This document shows positions 1 to 8,444 of a DNA stretch of 64,000 nt, piece by piece. The notes under the pieces were generated by a model. The model was not told where the DNA came from. It made no database searches and saw only the letters and a program-made list of their open reading frames with translations. The stretch lies in assembly GCF_000236565.1 (NCBI RefSeq), contig NZ_AHAM01000038.1:1-64000 (forward strand). The letters are read 5' to 3'. This stretch comes from Mesorhizobium alhagi CCNWXJ12-2 (lineage in GTDB: Bacteria; Pseudomonadota; Alphaproteobacteria; Rhizobiales; Rhizobiaceae). The position numbers were made by a program, and so were the translations under genes. Position 1 is the stretch's first letter; every line of letters starts with the position of its first letter.

Positions 1-417
1 TATGCCGGCATCATCCCGCACCGGGCGCTGAATGCAATGATCAGCCGGCGCGGCGGTGAATGGTGGGCCAACGCCATTCGGCGCTCGGCCACCGTGCTTG
101 TCGTGGAAATCGGCGGCAAGGTCGCCGGCTACACCACCGTCGGCCGCAACCGTGCCCGCGAACTGCCCCAGCAGGGCGAAATCTACGAGCTTTACCTCCG
201 TCCGGAATATCAGGGCGTGGGGCTGGGCAGCCGGTTGTTCGCCGCGGCCAGGCAGAAGCTCGCCGACCATGGGCTGAAGGGCATGGTCGTATGGGCGCTG
301 GAGGACAATATCAACGCGCTATCCTTCTATGCCGGGGCCGGCGGCCGCGATGTCGCCGAGGGTGTGGAAGTGTTCGACCAGAAGGCGCTGAAAAAGGTCG
401 CCTTCGTCTGGGACTGA
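1..417 (+). CDS. GNAT family N-acetyltransferase (5' end outside window)
   Basis: The reading frame is open from base 1 and ends at TGA 415-417; the first in-window ATG (37) lies inside the protein, so the true start is upstream. The GNAT fold is shown by a beta strand (VLVVEIGGKVAGYTTV), then YELYLRPEYQGVGLGSRLF, which carries the acetyl-CoA pyrophosphate-binding R/Q-x-x-G-x-G signature, then the C-terminal NALSFYAGAGG element typical of the family. It should transfer an acetyl group from acetyl-CoA to an amine; the substrate cannot be read from the sequence. It lies 104 bases upstream of ppa on the same strand. Confidence 0.85.
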   Translation, partial: YAGIIPHRALNAMISRRGGEWWANAIRRSATVLVVEIGGKVAGYTTVGRNRARELPQQGEIYELYLRPEYQGVGLGSRLFAAARQKLADHGLKGMVVWALEDNINALSFYAGAGGRDVAEGVEVFDQKALKKVAFVWD

Positions 418-521
418 CGCCTGAATCCTTCACCTGCGATCTTTGAACTTACCCGTCCGCTGTTGCGCTTGGCGCTTGCTGCGGCTATCGAGCCGCGCGG
501 GGGCACAACGGGAAACCATCC

Positions 522-1055
522 ATGCGCATCGAAGCCATCGCCATCGGCAAGAATCCGCCTGACGACGTCAATGTCATCGTCGAGGTTCCGGTCGGGGGCC
601 AGCCGATCAAATACGAAATGGACAAGGAAGCCGGGACGCTGTTCGTCGACCGCTTCCTCTATACGCCGATGACCTATCCCGGCAATTACGGGTTCGTTCC
701 GCACACGCTCTCGGGCGACGGCGATCCGATCGACGTGCTTGTTTGCAATACCCGCGAACTGATCCCGGGCTGCGTCATCAATGTCCGCCCGATCGGCGTC
801 CTGATCATGGAAGACAATGCCGGCCAGGACGAGAAGGTGATCGCTGTCCCGTCGCCCAAGCTGACGCGCCGCTACGAGAACATCTTCGAATACAGCCAGC
901 TGCCGGAGATCACGCTGCAGCAGGTCGAGCATTTCTTCGAGCACTACAAGGATCTGGAGCCCGGCAAATGGGTCAAGATCGGCGGCTGGCACGATTCGGC
1001 GCGCGCCAAGCAGATGATCGTCGAAGCCATCGAGCGGGCCAAGAACGCCAAATAA
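522..1055 (+). CDS. ppa: Inorganic pyrophosphatase
   Basis: 177 residues, the normal length of bacterial family I soluble pyrophosphatase, a cytoplasmic enzyme that hydrolyses PPi to two phosphates and so pulls biosynthetic reactions forward. The signature DGDPIDVLV (metal-binding aspartates) is present, as are the upstream YEMDKEAG and [11 protein letters not shown] segments. The start ATG at 522 follows a GGGA-containing leader. The stop codon (1053-1055) directly abuts the stop codon of the convergent gene at 1056, with no spacer and no obvious terminator between them. Confidence 0.97.
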   Translation: MRIEAIAIGKNPPDDVNVIVEVPVGGQPIKYEMDKEAGTLFVDRFLYTPMTYPGNYGFVPHTLSGDGDPIDVLVCNTRELIPGCVINVRPIGVLIMEDNAGQDEKVIAVPSPKLTRRYENIFEYSQLPEITLQQVEHFFEHYKDLEPGKWVKIGGWHDSARAKQMIVEAIERAKNAK

Positions 1056-1661
1056 TCACTGATCGGCGCGACTGAACTCGGGCAGCGGCACATCGCCGCT
1101 GACCAGCACGCGCTCGTCGGCGCCGCAGGCGAAATCGCGCGCCTGTTCGTCTGCGATCTTGCGCGCTGTTTCGTTGGCTTTCGGATTGCCGGTGGCCACG
1201 ACCAGCCCGACGGCGCAGCCGTCGCGCTCGGCAATCTGGCCCACCTTGGCGACGACCAGGACCTCGGTTTTCTTTTCCGGACTGTCGGGGTCATTGCTGA
1301 CGAACCAGCGATGGATGGTGGCGAAAGGCAAAGCCCGGTCGCCATCCATCTCAACGCGCCACTCGATTTTCGGGCCGGCGGAATTGAATGCGGCGAAGCT
1401 CTCCCAGGTCGGCGCGAGATCGCCCGCGGGCGGAAAGCCGTAAAACACCGATTCCCTCAAATCGGCCGAGTAGATGATGACGGGGTAGCCGCTGTAGCCG
1501 GTGCAGACCAGATTTGCCCAGTCGCCTTCGCCTTCCCCGGCCGCGGCGAAGGTGGTGCAGCCCCTCTCGGCATCGAGGTCGGTGTAGACGCTCGAGATTT
1601 CGCCGGCCCAAGCCGTCTGGCAAAGGCTGAAAAAGGCCAATCCGAAGATGATTGCTTTCAC
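1056..1661 (-). CDS. Exported protein of unknown function
   Basis: About 201 residues. The N-terminus is a clear Sec signal peptide (MKAIIFGLAFFSLCQTAWA, cleavage after AWA). The mature part has three cysteines and no motif I recognise; an invasion-associated-locus-B-like fold is possible but unproven. The start is chosen as GTG 1661, about eight bases after GAGGG; an in-frame GTG at 1670 sits too close to that site. The gene converges on ppa without spacing. No function is assigned. Confidence 0.7.
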   Translation of the reverse strand: MKAIIFGLAFFSLCQTAWAGEISSVYTDLDAERGCTTFAAAGEGEGDWANLVCTGYSGYPVIIYSADLRESVFYGFPPAGDLAPTWESFAAFNSAGPKIEWRVEMDGDRALPFATIHRWFVSNDPDSPEKKTEVLVVAKVGQIAERDGCAVGLVVATGNPKANETARKIADEQARDFACGADERVLVSGDVPLPEFSRADQ

Positions 1662-1761
1662 GGCGGTCACTCCCTCAAAGGCAAGCCGAAGCCTAACGCG
1701 GGCCTAGCCCGGAAACAACCTGAAGCAGCAACGCCGGAAGGATTTCGAAGTTGTGTCGGGG

Positions 1762-3567
1762 CTACTCCGCCGCGCCCCTGAACGCGTCGGCGCCGGTCTC
1801 GAACTGCAGCTTCGCAAGCCGTGCGTAGATGCCGCCCTTCTCTACTAGGCTTTTATGCGTGCCTTCCTCGACGATGCGGCCGGCATCCATGACCAGGATG
1901 CGGTCGGCCTTCAGCACAGTCGCAAGCCGATGCGCGATGACGATCGTGGTGCGGCCCTGCATCAGCCGCTCCAGCGCCGTCTGCACTAGCGTCTCGCTTT
2001 CGGCGTCGAGCGCCGAGGTCGCCTCGTCGAGCAGCAGGATCGGCGCGTCGCGCAGGATGGCGCGGGCGATCGCAACGCGCTGGCGCTGGCCACCCGACAG
2101 CATCACGCCGCGCTCGCCGACGGGCGTGTCGTAGCCCTTGTCCAGCCGCTCGATGAATTCGTCGGCCAGCGCCTCGCGCGCCGCCTGCTCGATCTCGGCG
2201 TTCGTCGCACCCGGCCTGCCGAAGGCAATGTTTTCGCGCGCGGACGCGGCAAAGATCGTCGTGTCCTGTGGCACGATCGCGATGCGGTTTCGCACCTCCT
2301 GCGGGTCGGCTTCGCGCACATCGACGCCGTCGACCAGGATTTGTCCGTATTGCGGATCGTAGAAGCGCAGGAGCAGCGAAAACACCGTGCTCTTGCCGGC
2401 GCCGGAAGGGCCGACGATGGCCACCGTCTCGCCGCTCTTCACCGAAAAGTTCAATCCGTGCAGCGTCGGCAGGTCGCGTCGCGAGGGATACGAGAACGAA
2501 ATGTCGCGGAACTCGACCAGCCCCCTTGCCGGCGAGGGCAGGGGCTTCGGCGCTGCCGGCGCAATGATCGCCGGCTCCTCGGCCAGGATCTCGGTCAGCC
2601 GCTCGGCCGCGCCCGCCGCCTGGCTGAGTTCCCCCCACACTTCCGACAATGCGCCGAGAGCGCCGGCGGCGAACACCGAATAGAGCAGGAACTGGCCGAG
2701 CGTGCCCGGCGACAGCGCTCCCGAAAGCACGTCGCGCGAGCCGAACCACAGCACGGCCACCACCGAGGAAAAGATGGTGAAGATGGCGAAGAAGGTAAGG
2801 AAGGAACGCGCGAAGACCGATGAGCGCGCCGCCGTAAACGCCGACTCCACCGCCTGGCCGAAACGGCCGGTCACCAGCCGCTCATTGGTGAAAGCCTGCA
2901 ATGTGCGCATCGAGCCTATCTGCTCGCTGGCATAGGCGGTGGCTTCGGCCAGCGTGTCCTGCGCGGCGCGCGATTTGCGCCGGACCGAGCGGCCGAAGGC
3001 GACCAGCGGCAGCACGATCAGCGGGATGGCGGCGATCACCAGGCTCGACAATTTCGGGCTGGTCACGATCATCATGGCGACCGCGCCGAGGCCGAGTATG
3101 ACGTTACGCAGCGCGATCGAGGCAGTGGCGCCGACGGCGGATTTGATCTGCGTGGTGTCAGCGGTCAGCCGCGAGACGATCTCGCCCGACTGCGCCGTGT
3201 CGAAGAAGGCCGGCGACAGTTTCGTCACATGCGAAAACACGTCGCGGCGGAGATCCGCCACCACCCGCTCGCCGAGCGTGATGACGAAATAATAGCGGCA
3301 GGCCGAGGCCAGCGCGAGGATCGCGGCGATCACCACCAGCATCGAAAAATAATTGGCGATGAATGCCGAATCCGACCCGGAGAAGCCGTGGTCGATCATG
3401 CGGCGCACCGCCATTGGCAGGGTCAGCGTGATCAGCGCGGCGGCCGTCAGCGACAAAAGCGCACCCACGACCAGCTTGCGATAGCGCAGAATGTAGGGGA
3501 AAAGCCGCTTCAGGGGGCGGAGCGAGCGCCTGCGCGCATCGTCAGCGCTCCTGCCGGTTTCCGCCAT
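1762..3567 (-). CDS. ABC exporter, fused permease and ATPase (MsbA/ABCB type)
   Basis: About 601 residues: a six-helix type I exporter membrane domain (roughly 30-330) followed by a nucleotide-binding domain with Walker A GPSGAGKST, Q-loop IVPQDTT, signature LSGGQRQR, Walker B ILLLDEATSALD and the H-loop IAHRL. Half-transporters of this kind form homodimers and export lipids, peptides or drugs; the substrate is not evident. The start is ATG 3567 because GAGGAAAT lies about six bases upstream; the frame stays open to 3675 but without a comparable site. Transcribed divergently from rpmE. Confidence 0.93.
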   Translation of the reverse strand: MAETGRSADDARRRSLRPLKRLFPYILRYRKLVVGALLSLTAAALITLTLPMAVRRMIDHGFSGSDSAFIANYFSMLVVIAAILALASACRYYFVITLGERVVADLRRDVFSHVTKLSPAFFDTAQSGEIVSRLTADTTQIKSAVGATASIALRNVILGLGAVAMMIVTSPKLSSLVIAAIPLIVLPLVAFGRSVRRKSRAAQDTLAEATAYASEQIGSMRTLQAFTNERLVTGRFGQAVESAFTAARSSVFARSFLTFFAIFTIFSSVVAVLWFGSRDVLSGALSPGTLGQFLLYSVFAAGALGALSEVWGELSQAAGAAERLTEILAEEPAIIAPAAPKPLPSPARGLVEFRDISFSYPSRRDLPTLHGLNFSVKSGETVAIVGPSGAGKSTVFSLLLRFYDPQYGQILVDGVDVREADPQEVRNRIAIVPQDTTIFAASARENIAFGRPGATNAEIEQAAREALADEFIERLDKGYDTPVGERGVMLSGGQRQRVAIARAILRDAPILLLDEATSALDAESETLVQTALERLMQGRTTIVIAHRLATVLKADRILVMDAGRIVEEGTHKSLVEKGGIYARLAKLQFETGADAFRGAAE

Positions 3568-3758
3568 GGCGTATTTCCTCTTCGCCCGGCGATTTGCCGC
3601 CGCCGCCCGGCCTTGTGATTCAATTTCGGCTGATGTATAGGCACGCCGACCGTTTTTGAAGCCGTGGCCCCTCATTAGCTGCGGCTTCGAGTTTTAGGAA
3701 AGAGGCGCATCGCCGCAGGCTATTAGCCGCGCGCGCCGCGACAACCAGGAACAGACCG

Positions 3759-3980
3759 ATGAAGAGCGACATCCATCCCGACTACCACAACATCAAGGTC
3801 GTCATGATCGACGGCACCGAATACACCACACGCTCGACCTGGGGCAAGGAAGGCGACACGATGAACCTCGACATCGATCCCTCCACGCACCCGGCCTGGA
3901 CCGGCGGCCAGCAGACGCTGCTCGACCGCGGCGGCCGCCTGTCGAAGTTCAAGAAGCGCTACGAAGGCCTCGGCATGTAA
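3759..3980 (+). CDS. rpmE: 50S ribosomal protein L31 (bL31, cysteine-free form)
   Basis: 73 residues, very close to alphaproteobacterial L31 ([54 protein letters not shown]). It carries no cysteine, so it is the zinc-independent C-minus variant. It joins the large subunit at the intersubunit bridge. A single-gene unit: it is followed within 25 bases by an intrinsic terminator and faces away from the ABC exporter. Confidence 0.98.
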   Translation: MKSDIHPDYHNIKVVMIDGTEYTTRSTWGKEGDTMNLDIDPSTHPAWTGGQQTLLDRGGRLSKFKKRYEGLGM

Positions 3981-4004
3981 GCTGGGTTTTCGAACCGGCT
4001 ACAG

Positions 4005-4032
4005 AAACCCGCCTTCGTGGCGGGTTTTTTGT
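4005..4032 (+). terminator. Rho-independent terminator of rpmE
   Basis: A 9-bp perfect stem (AAACCCGCC / GGCGGGTTT, arms 4005-4013 and 4019-4027) with a five-base loop TTCGT, followed by a T tract. It is 24 bases after the rpmE stop codon and the clearest intrinsic terminator in the window. It may also act on the convergent tetR transcript. Confidence 0.92.
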
Positions 4033-4060
4033 TGGGAGGCTCGCCTTCGTCCGCTGCGGA

Positions 4061-4690
4061 TCAACTCTCGAACTCCCGCAGCGCCATCCGCTTGTAGGCC
4101 TCGACCAGCGCGTCTCCCTCGGCCCGGTCGACGGAGATCGCGAGCCGCATCGTCGCCTCGCCCAGATGCATGACCAGAAAGGCCGAGTGGGCAAGCTCGC
4201 CCGGATCGGCGTCCGGCCGCAGGCGCGACAGCACCTCGGCCAGCAGCGCGCCGTTGGCGCGACTGTCGGCTAGGTCGATGTCGCGCAGTTCTTTGTCGGC
4301 CTGCGTGCCCGACCAGATGTCGCGCATCACCGGCTCAGCCAGAAACATCCCATAGTAAGTGTCGACCAACTCCGAGAACGCCTTCTTCAGCCCGGCAATG
4401 TCCCGGACGCCGGCCAGTCCTTCCTCGATGCATTCGCGCCCCTGCGCGTTGCAGCGCTCCGCCAGAGTCCGGATCACCGCGCCCTTGTCGGGAAAATACT
4501 GGTAGAGCGAGCCGATCGACACTTTTGCCCGCGCGGCCACATCGCTCATGCGCATGGCGTCGCTGCCGGCTTCCGCGATCAGCGCGGCGGCGGCGGCAAG
4601 AATGCGCTCGACGCGTTCGCGGCTGCGCGACTGGCTCGGCGAGCGGCGCGCCGCCGGCATATGAAGCTCTCCCGCGATTTCATTGCCCAT
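4061..4690 (-). CDS. TetR family transcriptional regulator
   Basis: 209 residues. The N-terminal helix-turn-helix (about residues 25-75) is typical TetR: RILAAAAALIAEAGSDAMRMSDVAARAKVSIGSLYQYFPDKGAVI, here split as RILAAAAALIAEAG, MSDVAARAKVS and GSLYQYFPDKGA. The C-terminal ligand domain is unrecognised. The start ATG 4690 follows GGAG at seven bases. It is divergent from the NmrA-like gene; the spacer holds an 18-bp perfect palindrome overlapping both candidate promoters, so it probably represses itself and its neighbour until an unknown ligand binds. Confidence 0.92.
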   Translation of the reverse strand: MGNEIAGELHMPAARRSPSQSRSRERVERILAAAAALIAEAGSDAMRMSDVAARAKVSIGSLYQYFPDKGAVIRTLAERCNAQGRECIEEGLAGVRDIAGLKKAFSELVDTYYGMFLAEPVMRDIWSGTQADKELRDIDLADSRANGALLAEVLSRLRPDADPGELAHSAFLVMHLGEATMRLAISVDRAEGDALVEAYKRMALREFES

Positions 4691-4720
4691 TGGTTACTCC
4701 ACTCGTCCGGTCGATTCCGG

Positions 4721-4763
4721 TTGACACTCATAATATGAGGGCTTATCACATTTGCAAATGTGA
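4721..4763. promoter_or_regulatory. Divergent promoters and TetR operator palindrome
   Basis: TCACATTTGCAAATGTGA (4746-4763) is an 18-bp perfect palindrome. Rightward, TTGACA (4721-4726) is followed after 17 bases by a -10-like TATCAC (4744-4749) that enters the palindrome. Leftward, TTGCAA (4757-4752, the palindrome core) is followed after 16 bases by TATTAT (4735-4730). A TetR dimer bound here would cover the -10 of the oxidoreductase gene and the -35 of its own gene. The binding itself is inferred from the geometry. Confidence 0.75.
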
Positions 4764-4796
4764 GGGCTGCTCATGTTTATAAATGGAGCTGGGACC

Positions 4797-5630
4797 ATGA
4801 TCCATCAATCGGAAAAGCCAACGTTGATCCTGGGCGGCACGGGAAAGACCGGGCGGCGGCTGGCGGAGCGCTTGACGGGGCTCGGCAAGCCGGTCCGCAT
4901 CGGCTCGCGCTCGGGCCGGCCGCCTTTCGACTGGAATGACGAGGCGACTTGGGAGGCGGCGCTCGATGGTGTCGGCGCGGCCTATATCAGCTACTATCCC
5001 GACCTCGCCGTACCGGGCGCGGCCGATGCGGTCGGCGCCTTCGCCCGGCTGGCGGTGCGCAATGGCGTGAAGCGTCTGGTGCTCCTTTCCGGCCGCGGCG
5101 AGCCGGAGGCGCGACGCGCCGAGCAGGCGGTGCAGGATTCCGGGGCAGACTGGACGATCCTGCGCAGCGCCTTCTTCTGCCAGAATTTCAGCGAGAGCTT
5201 TATGCTCGAAGCGCTGAACGCAGGCGTGGTCGCGCTGCCGGTCGGTGACGTGAAGGAGCCTTTCGTCGATGCCGACGACATCGCCGATGCGGCTGTCGCG
5301 GCGCTTTCGGAGGACGGCCATGTCGGCCAGCTCCACGAAATGACCGGGCCGCGGCTCCTGACCTTCGCTGAGGCGATCGGTGAGATCGGTAAGGCGAGCG
5401 GGCGCGACATTCGCTACGTGCAGATTACCCCACAGGAGTTCGACGCGATGCTGGTCGAACAGCAACTGCCGGCAGAATTCGTCGGGCTTCTGAACGAGCT
5501 GCTCACGCAGGTCCTGGACGGCCGCAATTCCTATCTGACGGACGGCGTCGAGCGCGCACTCGGCCGCAAGCCGACGGATTTTTCCGATTATGTGCGGGAC
5601 GCGGCGGCGACCGGCGTCTGGGAGGTGTAA
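4797..5630 (+). CDS. NmrA-like / NAD(P)-binding SDR family protein
   Basis: 277 residues from ATG 4797 (GGAG eight bases upstream); an in-frame ATG at 4773, also with a GAGG site, would add eight residues. The Rossmann motif is LILGGTGKTGRR near the N-terminus, and LLSGRGEPEA plus WTILRSAFFCQNFSE match the atypical SDR/NmrA group (QOR2-like quinone reductases and redox sensors). A catalytic YxxxK is not evident. It is followed after one base by a decayed DUF1772 gene, a partner often seen beside TetR-controlled NmrA genes. Confidence 0.88.
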   Translation: MIHQSEKPTLILGGTGKTGRRLAERLTGLGKPVRIGSRSGRPPFDWNDEATWEAALDGVGAAYISYYPDLAVPGAADAVGAFARLAVRNGVKRLVLLSGRGEPEARRAEQAVQDSGADWTILRSAFFCQNFSESFMLEALNAGVVALPVGDVKEPFVDADDIADAAVAALSEDGHVGQLHEMTGPRLLTFAEAIGEIGKASGRDIRYVQITPQEFDAMLVEQQLPAEFVGLLNELLTQVLDGRNSYLTDGVERALGRKPTDFSDYVRDAAATGVWEV

Positions 5631-5631
5631 A

Positions 5632-5975
5632 ATGACCGGCGGTATCGTCTTTGCGCTGACTTTCCTCGCTGCGCTTGGCAGCGGGCTGATGGCGCCATCC
5701 TGTCGGTGGCGCTGGCGGCGGTCGCGGCGTTCCGGTGGAGCGATGCCGGCATGGCCTGGCTGCTCGCCGGCAGCCTCTTTTATCTCGTCGGCATCATCGC
5801 CGTGACGATCGTCTTCAACGTGCCTTTGAACGATGCGCTGGCCGCGGCCGGTGCCGATACGCCGGAAGGCGCGGCCCTGTGGACACGCTATCTCACGGAA
5901 TGGACGGCTTGGAATCACGTGCGTACGGTGAGCGGGATTGCAGCGCTGGCTTGCTTCATCATGGCGCTCAGGTAG
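5632..5975 (+). pseudogene. DUF1772 family membrane protein, internally deleted and frameshifted
   Basis: ATG 5632 sits behind GGAGGTG and opens correctly (MTGGIVFALTFLAALGSGLM), but the frame then runs into arginine-rich nonsense. The family sequence resumes in another frame at about 5695 (ILSVALAAVAAFRWSDAG, then FNVPLNDALAA and EWTAWNHVRTVSG) and ends at 5975. The conserved middle (second membrane segment and the usual INxxxxNPWF region, roughly 45 codons) is missing. So a deletion that also changed frame has removed it. The two remaining parts together give about 113 residues, against about 150-160 for intact members. Confidence 0.82.
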
Positions 5976-6046
5976 GGCGCCGGTTTGGCGCTGGGCGGGT
6001 CGCCGCCCATATGAAACTCCTGGTTGGGGCCTGAAGGAGTGCGGCC

Positions 6047-6205
6047 GTGAATGATCAGTTTTCGCGGATGGCGCTTGGAATGGCGGTGGGCATCGGCGTC
6101 GGCGCGGTCATCGGAGTGGCGCTCGACAACATCCCGATCGGGACCGCCATCGGCATTGCCATCGGCGCGGCGGCAGGGGCGATGTTCAAATGGGACAGCG
6201 GTTGA
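6047..6205 (+). CDS. Small glycine-zipper membrane protein (52 aa)
   Basis: A GTG start (6047) stands seven bases behind a strong AAGGAG site. The product begins MNDQFSRMALGMAVGIGVG and continues as small-residue-rich hydrophobic stretches with G-x-x-x-G spacing (GIGVGAVIGVALDNIPIG, GIAIGAAAGAMFKW). It resembles the short glycine-zipper proteins common in Rhizobiales, probably one or two membrane segments. No function is known to me. It stands alone downstream of the DUF1772 remnant. Confidence 0.72.
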   Translation: MNDQFSRMALGMAVGIGVGAVIGVALDNIPIGTAIGIAIGAAAGAMFKWDSG

Positions 6206-6265
6206 TCGCGGTCGGCAGACGTTGCTATCAGCGGCAAGCATAGCGAAACGAGCCGAGCTGTCGCG

Positions 6266-6568
6266 TCACTCGCCCTGCGGCTTCTTCCGGTCGGCGTGGC
6301 CGAGGTCGCGCTCCGGGTCGATGATGTCGCGAACCAGTTGTTTGAGCTTCGCCGCATCGGGAAAGCCGCCGCCGCGCTTGCGGTCCCAGACCAGGTGCTC
6401 GTCGCAGGTTATGGTGAAGATGCCGCCGGTGCCGGGCACGAGCGCGACTTCGCCGAGCTCCGTGCCGAAGGTCGACAGCAGTTCCTGCGCCATCCACCCG
6501 GCCCTCAGGAGCCACATGCATTGCGTGCAGTAGGTGATGCGGATGGTGGGTAGAGAATTGGTCATCAT
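6266..6568 (-). CDS. Rdx / SelT-SelW-SelH family redox protein
   Basis: About 100 residues. The thioredoxin-like fold is recognised by ITYCTQCMWLLRAGWMAQELL near the N-terminus, which contains the CxxC pair (CTQC, the cysteine form of the selenoprotein W motif), and by GGIFTITCDEHLVWDRKRGGGFPDAAKLKQ split around the conserved WDRK. Members are small cytoplasmic oxidoreductases of uncertain substrate. The start is ATG 6568 (GAGG ten bases upstream); 6565 is also possible. It precedes a palindromic repeat. Confidence 0.85.
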   Translation of the reverse strand: MMTNSLPTIRITYCTQCMWLLRAGWMAQELLSTFGTELGEVALVPGTGGIFTITCDEHLVWDRKRGGGFPDAAKLKQLVRDIIDPERDLGHADRKKPQGE

Positions 6569-6576
6569 TTGATTGC

Positions 6577-6690
6577 CCCTCACCCTTACCCTCTCCCCGT
6601 GAAAGACGGGGAGAGGGGGTCGTCAGCGTTGGAGTATCGCCCTTCTCCCCATTCTTTACGGGGAGAAGGTGCGGGCAGGCGGATGAGGGC
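6577..6690. repeat. Palindromic GC-rich intergenic repeat, copy 1
   Basis: Two nested hairpins: CCCTCTCCCCGTGAAAGACGGGGAGAGGG (in arms CCCTCTCCCCGT / ACGGGGAGAGGG) and CCTTCTCCCC..GGGGAGAAGG, flanked by CCCCTCACCC and GGATGAGGG. It is the same design as the elements at 14273-14394 and 14894-15086. It lies between the Rdx-like gene and yebC and could end or stabilise transcripts. Confidence 0.8.
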
Positions 6691-6698
6691 TGTGCCGC

Positions 6699-7448
6699 TC
6701 ACGCCGCGCTAAGCTTCGCCATCGTCTCCTCGTCGACCTCGAAATTGGCGTAGACGTTCTGCACGTCGTCGTCGTCCTCGAGGGTGGCGACAAGCTTCAG
6801 GATCGACTGTGCGCGGTCCTCGTCGACCGGAATGTTGGTCTGCGGCTTCCAGATCACCTTCACCGACGAGGCCTCGCCCAGCGACGCTTCCAGAGCCTTC
6901 GACACATCGCCGAGATTCTCGAAGGCGCAGATGATGGTATGGCCGTCCTCGTCCGACTGCACGTCGTCGGCGCCGGCCTCGATCGCTGCGTCCATCACCT
7001 CCTCGGCGTTGCCGGCCTTCGCCGGATAGACGATCTCGCCGACGCGGTCCCACATGAACGACACCGAGCCGGTTTCGCCGAGCGCGCCGCCGGCCTTGGT
7101 GAAGGCTGCGCGCACGTTGGACGCCGAGCGGTTGCGGTTGTCGGTCAGCACCTCCACGATCACCGCCACGCCGCCGGGGCCGTAGCCTTCGTAGCGTACC
7201 TCTTCGTAGGTGTCGGCATCGCCGCCCACGGCCTTGTTGATGGCGCGCTGGATGTTGTCCTTGGGCATGGATTCTGCCTTGGCGTTCTGCACCGCCAGCC
7301 TGAGGCGCGGGTTCATCGCCGGGTCGGGAAGCCCCTGCTTGGCGGCCACGGTGATCTCTCGCGCAAGCTTGGAAAACATTTTCGACCGCACGGCATCCTG
7401 ACGGCCCTTGCGGTGCATGATGTTCTTGAATTGTGAATGGCCGGCCAT
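6699..7448 (-). CDS. YebC/PmpR family protein (TACO1-like)
   Basis: 249 residues, full family length. It starts [19 protein letters not shown] and includes [41 protein letters not shown] and the acidic C-terminal segment [14 protein letters not shown]. YebC proteins were annotated as transcriptional regulators; later work links them to translation of proline-rich stretches. Single gene; no RuvABC genes adjoin it as they do in many relatives. Confidence 0.96.
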   Translation of the reverse strand: MAGHSQFKNIMHRKGRQDAVRSKMFSKLAREITVAAKQGLPDPAMNPRLRLAVQNAKAESMPKDNIQRAINKAVGGDADTYEEVRYEGYGPGGVAVIVEVLTDNRNRSASNVRAAFTKAGGALGETGSVSFMWDRVGEIVYPAKAGNAEEVMDAAIEAGADDVQSDEDGHTIICAFENLGDVSKALEASLGEASSVKVIWKPQTNIPVDEDRAQSILKLVATLEDDDDVQNVYANFEVDEETMAKLSAA

Positions 7449-7624
7449 GGAGCCCCTTTTGGTCGTTATACGGCTATCTGGAATGGCGGCGCTTATAGAT
7501 AAAACGGCCGCAAAGGTCCAGCCGGAGCTTCACTTGGAGCGCTCGCGAAAATGTGACCTGCGCCCGCTCGCCATGCCGCGATCAGCCGTTAGGCTGTCAC
7601 GACGCCCGTCCAGGGGAGACCGTC

Positions 7625-8434
7625 ATGCCAGCCTTGCGCCTTCTTGCCGCCTGCCTCGCCGCGATTCTAGCACTTGCCGCTCCGGCTTACGCTCAGGATG
7701 AGCCGCCGCCGAGCCGCTGCGTGGCCATCGCCCAAGCGATCCCGAACGTCACCTACGCCAATTTCACGCCGGCCCAAGCGGTCGCGGAAGGCAAGGTGTC
7801 TATCACCTATGCCGGGCATTCGACCTACATCATCGAGACGCCGGCCGGCGTCCGCGTCGCCACCGATTTTTCCGGCGTGTACGGCTCCGACCCGCTGCCG
7901 CGCGTGGTCACCATGAACAAGGCGCACCGCACCCATTTCACCGATTTCCCCGATAACGGCATCGAATATGTGCTGCGCGGCTGGAACCCAGACGGCGGCC
8001 CGGCGAGGCACGCGGTCGTGGTCGACGACGTCTATATCCGCAACGTGCCGACCGACATTCGCGGCCCGGACGTTCTCGGCAAGGACGGCAACTCGATCTT
8101 CATCTTCGAGGTCGCCGGCCTCTGCATCGGCCATCTCGGCCATCTCCACCACCGTCTGGAGGATGCGCATTACGGCGCGATAGGCCGGCTTGACGTGGTG
8201 ATGGCGCCCGTCGATGGCGGCATGACGCTGTCGCTCGACGCCATGACCGAGATCACCGAGCGCCTCTATTCCTCGGTGGTGCTGCCCATGCACCGCCACT
8301 CCACGCCCATCGAAGAGTTCCTTGGCAGGCTCGGCGAGGGCTTTGCCGTCGATTTCCGCGACAGCCGCTCGCTGACGCTGTCGCTGCGCACGCTGCCCGA
8401 CCGGCCGACCATCATCATTCTCGAAGGTGTGTAA
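7625..8434 (+). CDS. Exported metallo-beta-lactamase-fold protein
   Basis: 269 residues from ATG 7625 (AGGGGAG upstream); the open frame extends to 7553 but the signal peptide MPALRLLAACLAAILALAAP..AYA fixes the start. The mature part has MBL-like strands (ITYAGHSTYIIETPAGVRV, ATDFSGVYG) and histidines in NKAHRTHFTDFPD, GHLGHLHHRLEDAH and LPMHRHS. The usual HxHxDH metal motif is replaced by AHRTHFTD. It resembles the PF13483 group; the substrate is unknown, and it is probably periplasmic. Confidence 0.8.
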   Translation: MPALRLLAACLAAILALAAPAYAQDEPPPSRCVAIAQAIPNVTYANFTPAQAVAEGKVSITYAGHSTYIIETPAGVRVATDFSGVYGSDPLPRVVTMNKAHRTHFTDFPDNGIEYVLRGWNPDGGPARHAVVVDDVYIRNVPTDIRGPDVLGKDGNSIFIFEVAGLCIGHLGHLHHRLEDAHYGAIGRLDVVMAPVDGGMTLSLDAMTEITERLYSSVVLPMHRHSTPIEEFLGRLGEGFAVDFRDSRSLTLSLRTLPDRPTIIILEGV

Positions 8435-8444
8435 AACTCGAACG

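Noticed and set aside
4746-5918. 390-codon minus frame opposite the NmrA-like gene
   Set aside because: It would read through the operator and both promoters, and has no recognisable motif.
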